From an uncultured Methylomonas sp. (lineage in GTDB: Bacteria > Pseudomonadota > Gammaproteobacteria > Methylococcales > Methylomonadaceae): 64,000 bases of DNA. Under the pieces are notes generated by a model. That model saw only the letters and a program-made list of their open reading frames with translations. It made no database searches and was not told the origin of the DNA. The stretch covers positions 27,925-91,924 of the forward strand of contig CAKZJE010000019.1 in the NCBI GenBank assembly GCA_936941155.1. The letters are read 5' to 3'. Positions within the stretch are counted from its first letter, which is position 1; each line of letters begins with the position of its first letter. Positions 62,594 to 64,000 of this stretch are shown piece after piece. Made by a program: the position numbers and the translations under genes.

Positions 62594-62968
62594 ATGCCAA
62601 ATAATTTATCAAATCCTTCAATTAATAACAGCCATGTCAATGATATTTATGAGAGTGCGGTTTTAAAGCTCAATGAATTAGCAGCAATGAATTATGAAAG
62701 TGAATATGCGCGGGCAATGGCGTTAAAACCTCATCGGGATTTTATTAATGCTATGGATACAGCAAAAAAAGAAGGGATTAAAAAAGGAATTAGCATAGGA
62801 ATTGAAAAAGGAATTGAGACAGGAATTGAACAAGGTAAGTTATTAGTGCAGCTTAAAACCGCTGAAGTTATGTTAGCAGAAGGCATTGATATAAAAACGA
62901 TTGCTAAAGTAACAGGATTGACAGAGGAAGTAATTTTGCAGCAAAAGGTAAATTACAATGAGTTTTAA
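62594..62968 (+). CDS. Truncated Rpn paralogue (C-terminal part only)
   Basis: 124 residues. The second half copies the C-terminal layout of the preceding gene: HRDFINAMDTAKKEG, an Ile/Gly/Glu repeat (KGISIGIEKGIETGIEQGK) and AEGIDIKTIAKVTGLTEE. The nuclease core is absent. The first 40 residues are unrelated. It is either a decayed duplicate or a stand-alone tail protein. It starts 30 bp after the full-length gene and ends at a good terminator. Confidence 0.65.
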   Translation: MPNNLSNPSINNSHVNDIYESAVLKLNELAAMNYESEYARAMALKPHRDFINAMDTAKKEGIKKGISIGIEKGIETGIEQGKLLVQLKTAEVMLAEGIDIKTIAKVTGLTEEVILQQKVNYNEF

Positions 62969-63002
62969 AAAAAGCCGTTGAAAAATCAGCGGCTTTTTTG
63001 TT
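62966..63002 (+). terminator. Rho-independent terminator after the Rpn genes
   Basis: Stem AAAAAAGCCGTTGA with TCAGCGGCTTTTTT (one G-T pair), short A-rich loop and a T run to about 63002. Starts at the stop of the truncated Rpn gene. Confidence 0.85.
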
Positions 63003-63115
63003 TGTTCTCTTGCGGCGTAAAATTCTGAACTAGAACAAGATTTTATTCTGTCATAAAAATTCAGAGTATGTGTTTTTTTTACAATTTGATGGGTTTCGTT
63101 ATCACTCTACCCATT

Positions 63116-63601
63116 TTACGAGTTATAAAGTTTTGAATGTGCAAGTTTGACAAAAAGTTCATGATACTCAATAAATTTTTTAGCTAATTCATTAATATTT
63201 TTGGCATTCTCCTTAATATCATTTGGAGTTTCCCCTTGTATTTCATCATGCCTTACACATCTCATATAATTACCTTCACCAATAAAAAAAGTACACTCTG
63301 CTATTGTTTGTCCAAGTAAAAAAGCAGCCGAATACACATTTTTGTGGGCATCATTTAATTTTTTGTCTACAAATTCATATTCAATAGAATTCCAAAAATC
63401 TATATAGTTAGACAATGGTGTCCAATATTCATTTTTAAATGAACTTTGAAATTCATGATTTTTGTAAAATCTTATCGAGCCATTTTCAATAAGTAACTTT
63501 TTATACTTGTCATACAATTCAATATCGTGTTTATTTGGCTTATGAAACTTATACCAAATATTTTTGAGAAATCCGAAAGTGCTAATTATTGGTATTTCCA
63601 T
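63116..63601 (-). CDS. Hypothetical protein, unknown
   Basis: 161 residues, soluble, rich in Phe, Tyr, Asn and Lys. Blocks of note: WYKFHKPNKHDIELYDKYKK, ENGSIRFYKNHEF, and NDIKENAKNINELAKKFIEYHE. It resembles a family of short proteins of about 150-160 residues that begin with a KP-DI-L--YK pattern, but I cannot name it. AT-rich and alone between the Rpn terminator and a TPR gene; possibly an accessory gene. Confidence 0.6.
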   Translation of the reverse strand: MEIPIISTFGFLKNIWYKFHKPNKHDIELYDKYKKLLIENGSIRFYKNHEFQSSFKNEYWTPLSNYIDFWNSIEYEFVDKKLNDAHKNVYSAAFLLGQTIAECTFFIGEGNYMRCVRHDEIQGETPNDIKENAKNINELAKKFIEYHELFVKLAHSKLYNS

Positions 63602-63775
63602 GATTTAATTTTTTAAATTTAGTTAAAGTTTTCTGTGATTTTAATGTTTTCTATAGCCACAACCACACGCACCACAATTACAAGTAATTCGTAAAGCGCA
63701 ATAGTAAAACGTATTGAGCCGCATGAAAAGAGGGAACAAGAAACAGCACCAAAGCCCACGCCGCTTAATTTCCTG

Positions 63776-64000
63776 TTACAACGCATCTAATAATCCTTGC
63801 GCTTTTTGTGCATTCGGACTGCCAATGTATTTAAACAACTCAATGGATTTTTGATAATAACGTTTGGCTTCGGCTTTGTTGCCTTTTTTTGCATAGGCAA
63901 GCCCTAAGTTGCCGTACACAGCCGCCATTTTTTCTTTATTGCCTAAGCTTTCGGTAATCGCTAAGGATTTTTGATACATCTCAACGGCTTTGTCCAACTC
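63776..64000 (-). CDS. Tetratricopeptide-repeat protein, partial
   Basis: The reading frame is open to the window edge, so the N-terminus is missing; 75 codons are visible. Two TPR units of the kinesin-light-chain-like type: LDKAVEMYQKSLAITESLGN with KEKMAAVYGNLGLAYAKKGN, and KAEAKRYYQKSIELFKYIGS. It ends GLLDAL. Such repeats mediate protein-protein contact, and the full gene probably holds many more units. Confidence 0.85.
   Translation of the reverse strand, partial: ELDKAVEMYQKSLAITESLGNKEKMAAVYGNLGLAYAKKGNKAEAKRYYQKSIELFKYIGSPNAQKAQGLLDAL

Noticed and set aside
62965..63002. A-rich/T-rich hairpin as another dispersed repeat
   Set aside because: It has the form of a standard Rho-independent terminator and is found once.
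63641..63724. 27-codon Cys-rich minus-strand frame (TCNCGACGCGY)
   Set aside because: No ribosome site, open upstream without clear start, and no recognised family; could be a gene remnant but not supportable.

Overview
The window looks like the chromosome of a low-GC (roughly 40%) gammaproteobacterium. The evidence is a complete-looking dcw (division and cell wall) run with gammaproteobacterial gene order, a meso-DAP type MurE, pqqB/pqqC, panC/panD, several PAS-GGDEF-EAL proteins, and many short palindromic repeats plus Uma2/Rpn-type genes. A Thiotrichales-like (Beggiatoa/Thiothrix type) or Methylococcales-like host would fit. I cannot decide between them from sequence alone. No rRNA, tRNA or CRISPR array was seen.

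Layout. 0.4-6.5 kb (minus strand): a REC-DUF3369-GGDEF-EAL regulator, a small PstS-like periplasmic protein, a HAMP histidine kinase and a porin. 7.0-27.1 kb (plus strand): ubiD, then rsmH-ftsL-ftsI-murE-murF-mraY-[Uma2, AAA15 ATPase, DUF4276]-ftsW-murG-murC-murB-ddl-ftsQ-ftsA-ftsZ. mraZ, murD and lpxC are missing from their usual slots, and the murD slot holds three accessory genes. 27.2-30.1 kb: an NtrC-type regulator and its kinase. 30.1-34.3 kb: a decayed accessory area with a complex I/hydrogenase subunit fragment, both ends of a lost restriction-modification gene set, an AT-rich three-gene ABC-3C conflict system between those ends, and a truncated PIN toxin. 34.4-37.6 kb: SulP and CDF transporters. 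37.7-46.7 kb: mtgA, pqqC and pqqB split by a DUF4365 two-gene cassette, an MmoC-like flavoprotein reductase, and the AmmeMemoRadiSam triad. 47-51.4 kb: panC-panD, chrA and two TerD-family genes. 51.5-57.7 kb: two paralogous PAS-GGDEF-EAL proteins. 57.8-64 kb: a small membrane protein, polA, a MazF-type toxin pair, an Rpn nuclease with a truncated paralogue, and a partial TPR gene.

The cell-wall genes form a nearly gapless, largely overlapping series making lipid II and the divisome. Their start codons mostly overlap the preceding stop, so translational coupling is likely. The three c-di-GMP proteins look specialised: one has a broken GGDEF and intact EAL, one an intact GGDEF and probably dead EAL, and one keeps both with a variant EAL motif.

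The most unusual features are dispersed palindromes. Some lie in frame inside murE (twice) and polA and encode nearly the same short peptide. There is also a 161-bp MITE-like element with 8-bp target duplications, one copy of which sits inside another repeat element. That second element has its own intact copy between ftsL and ftsI.
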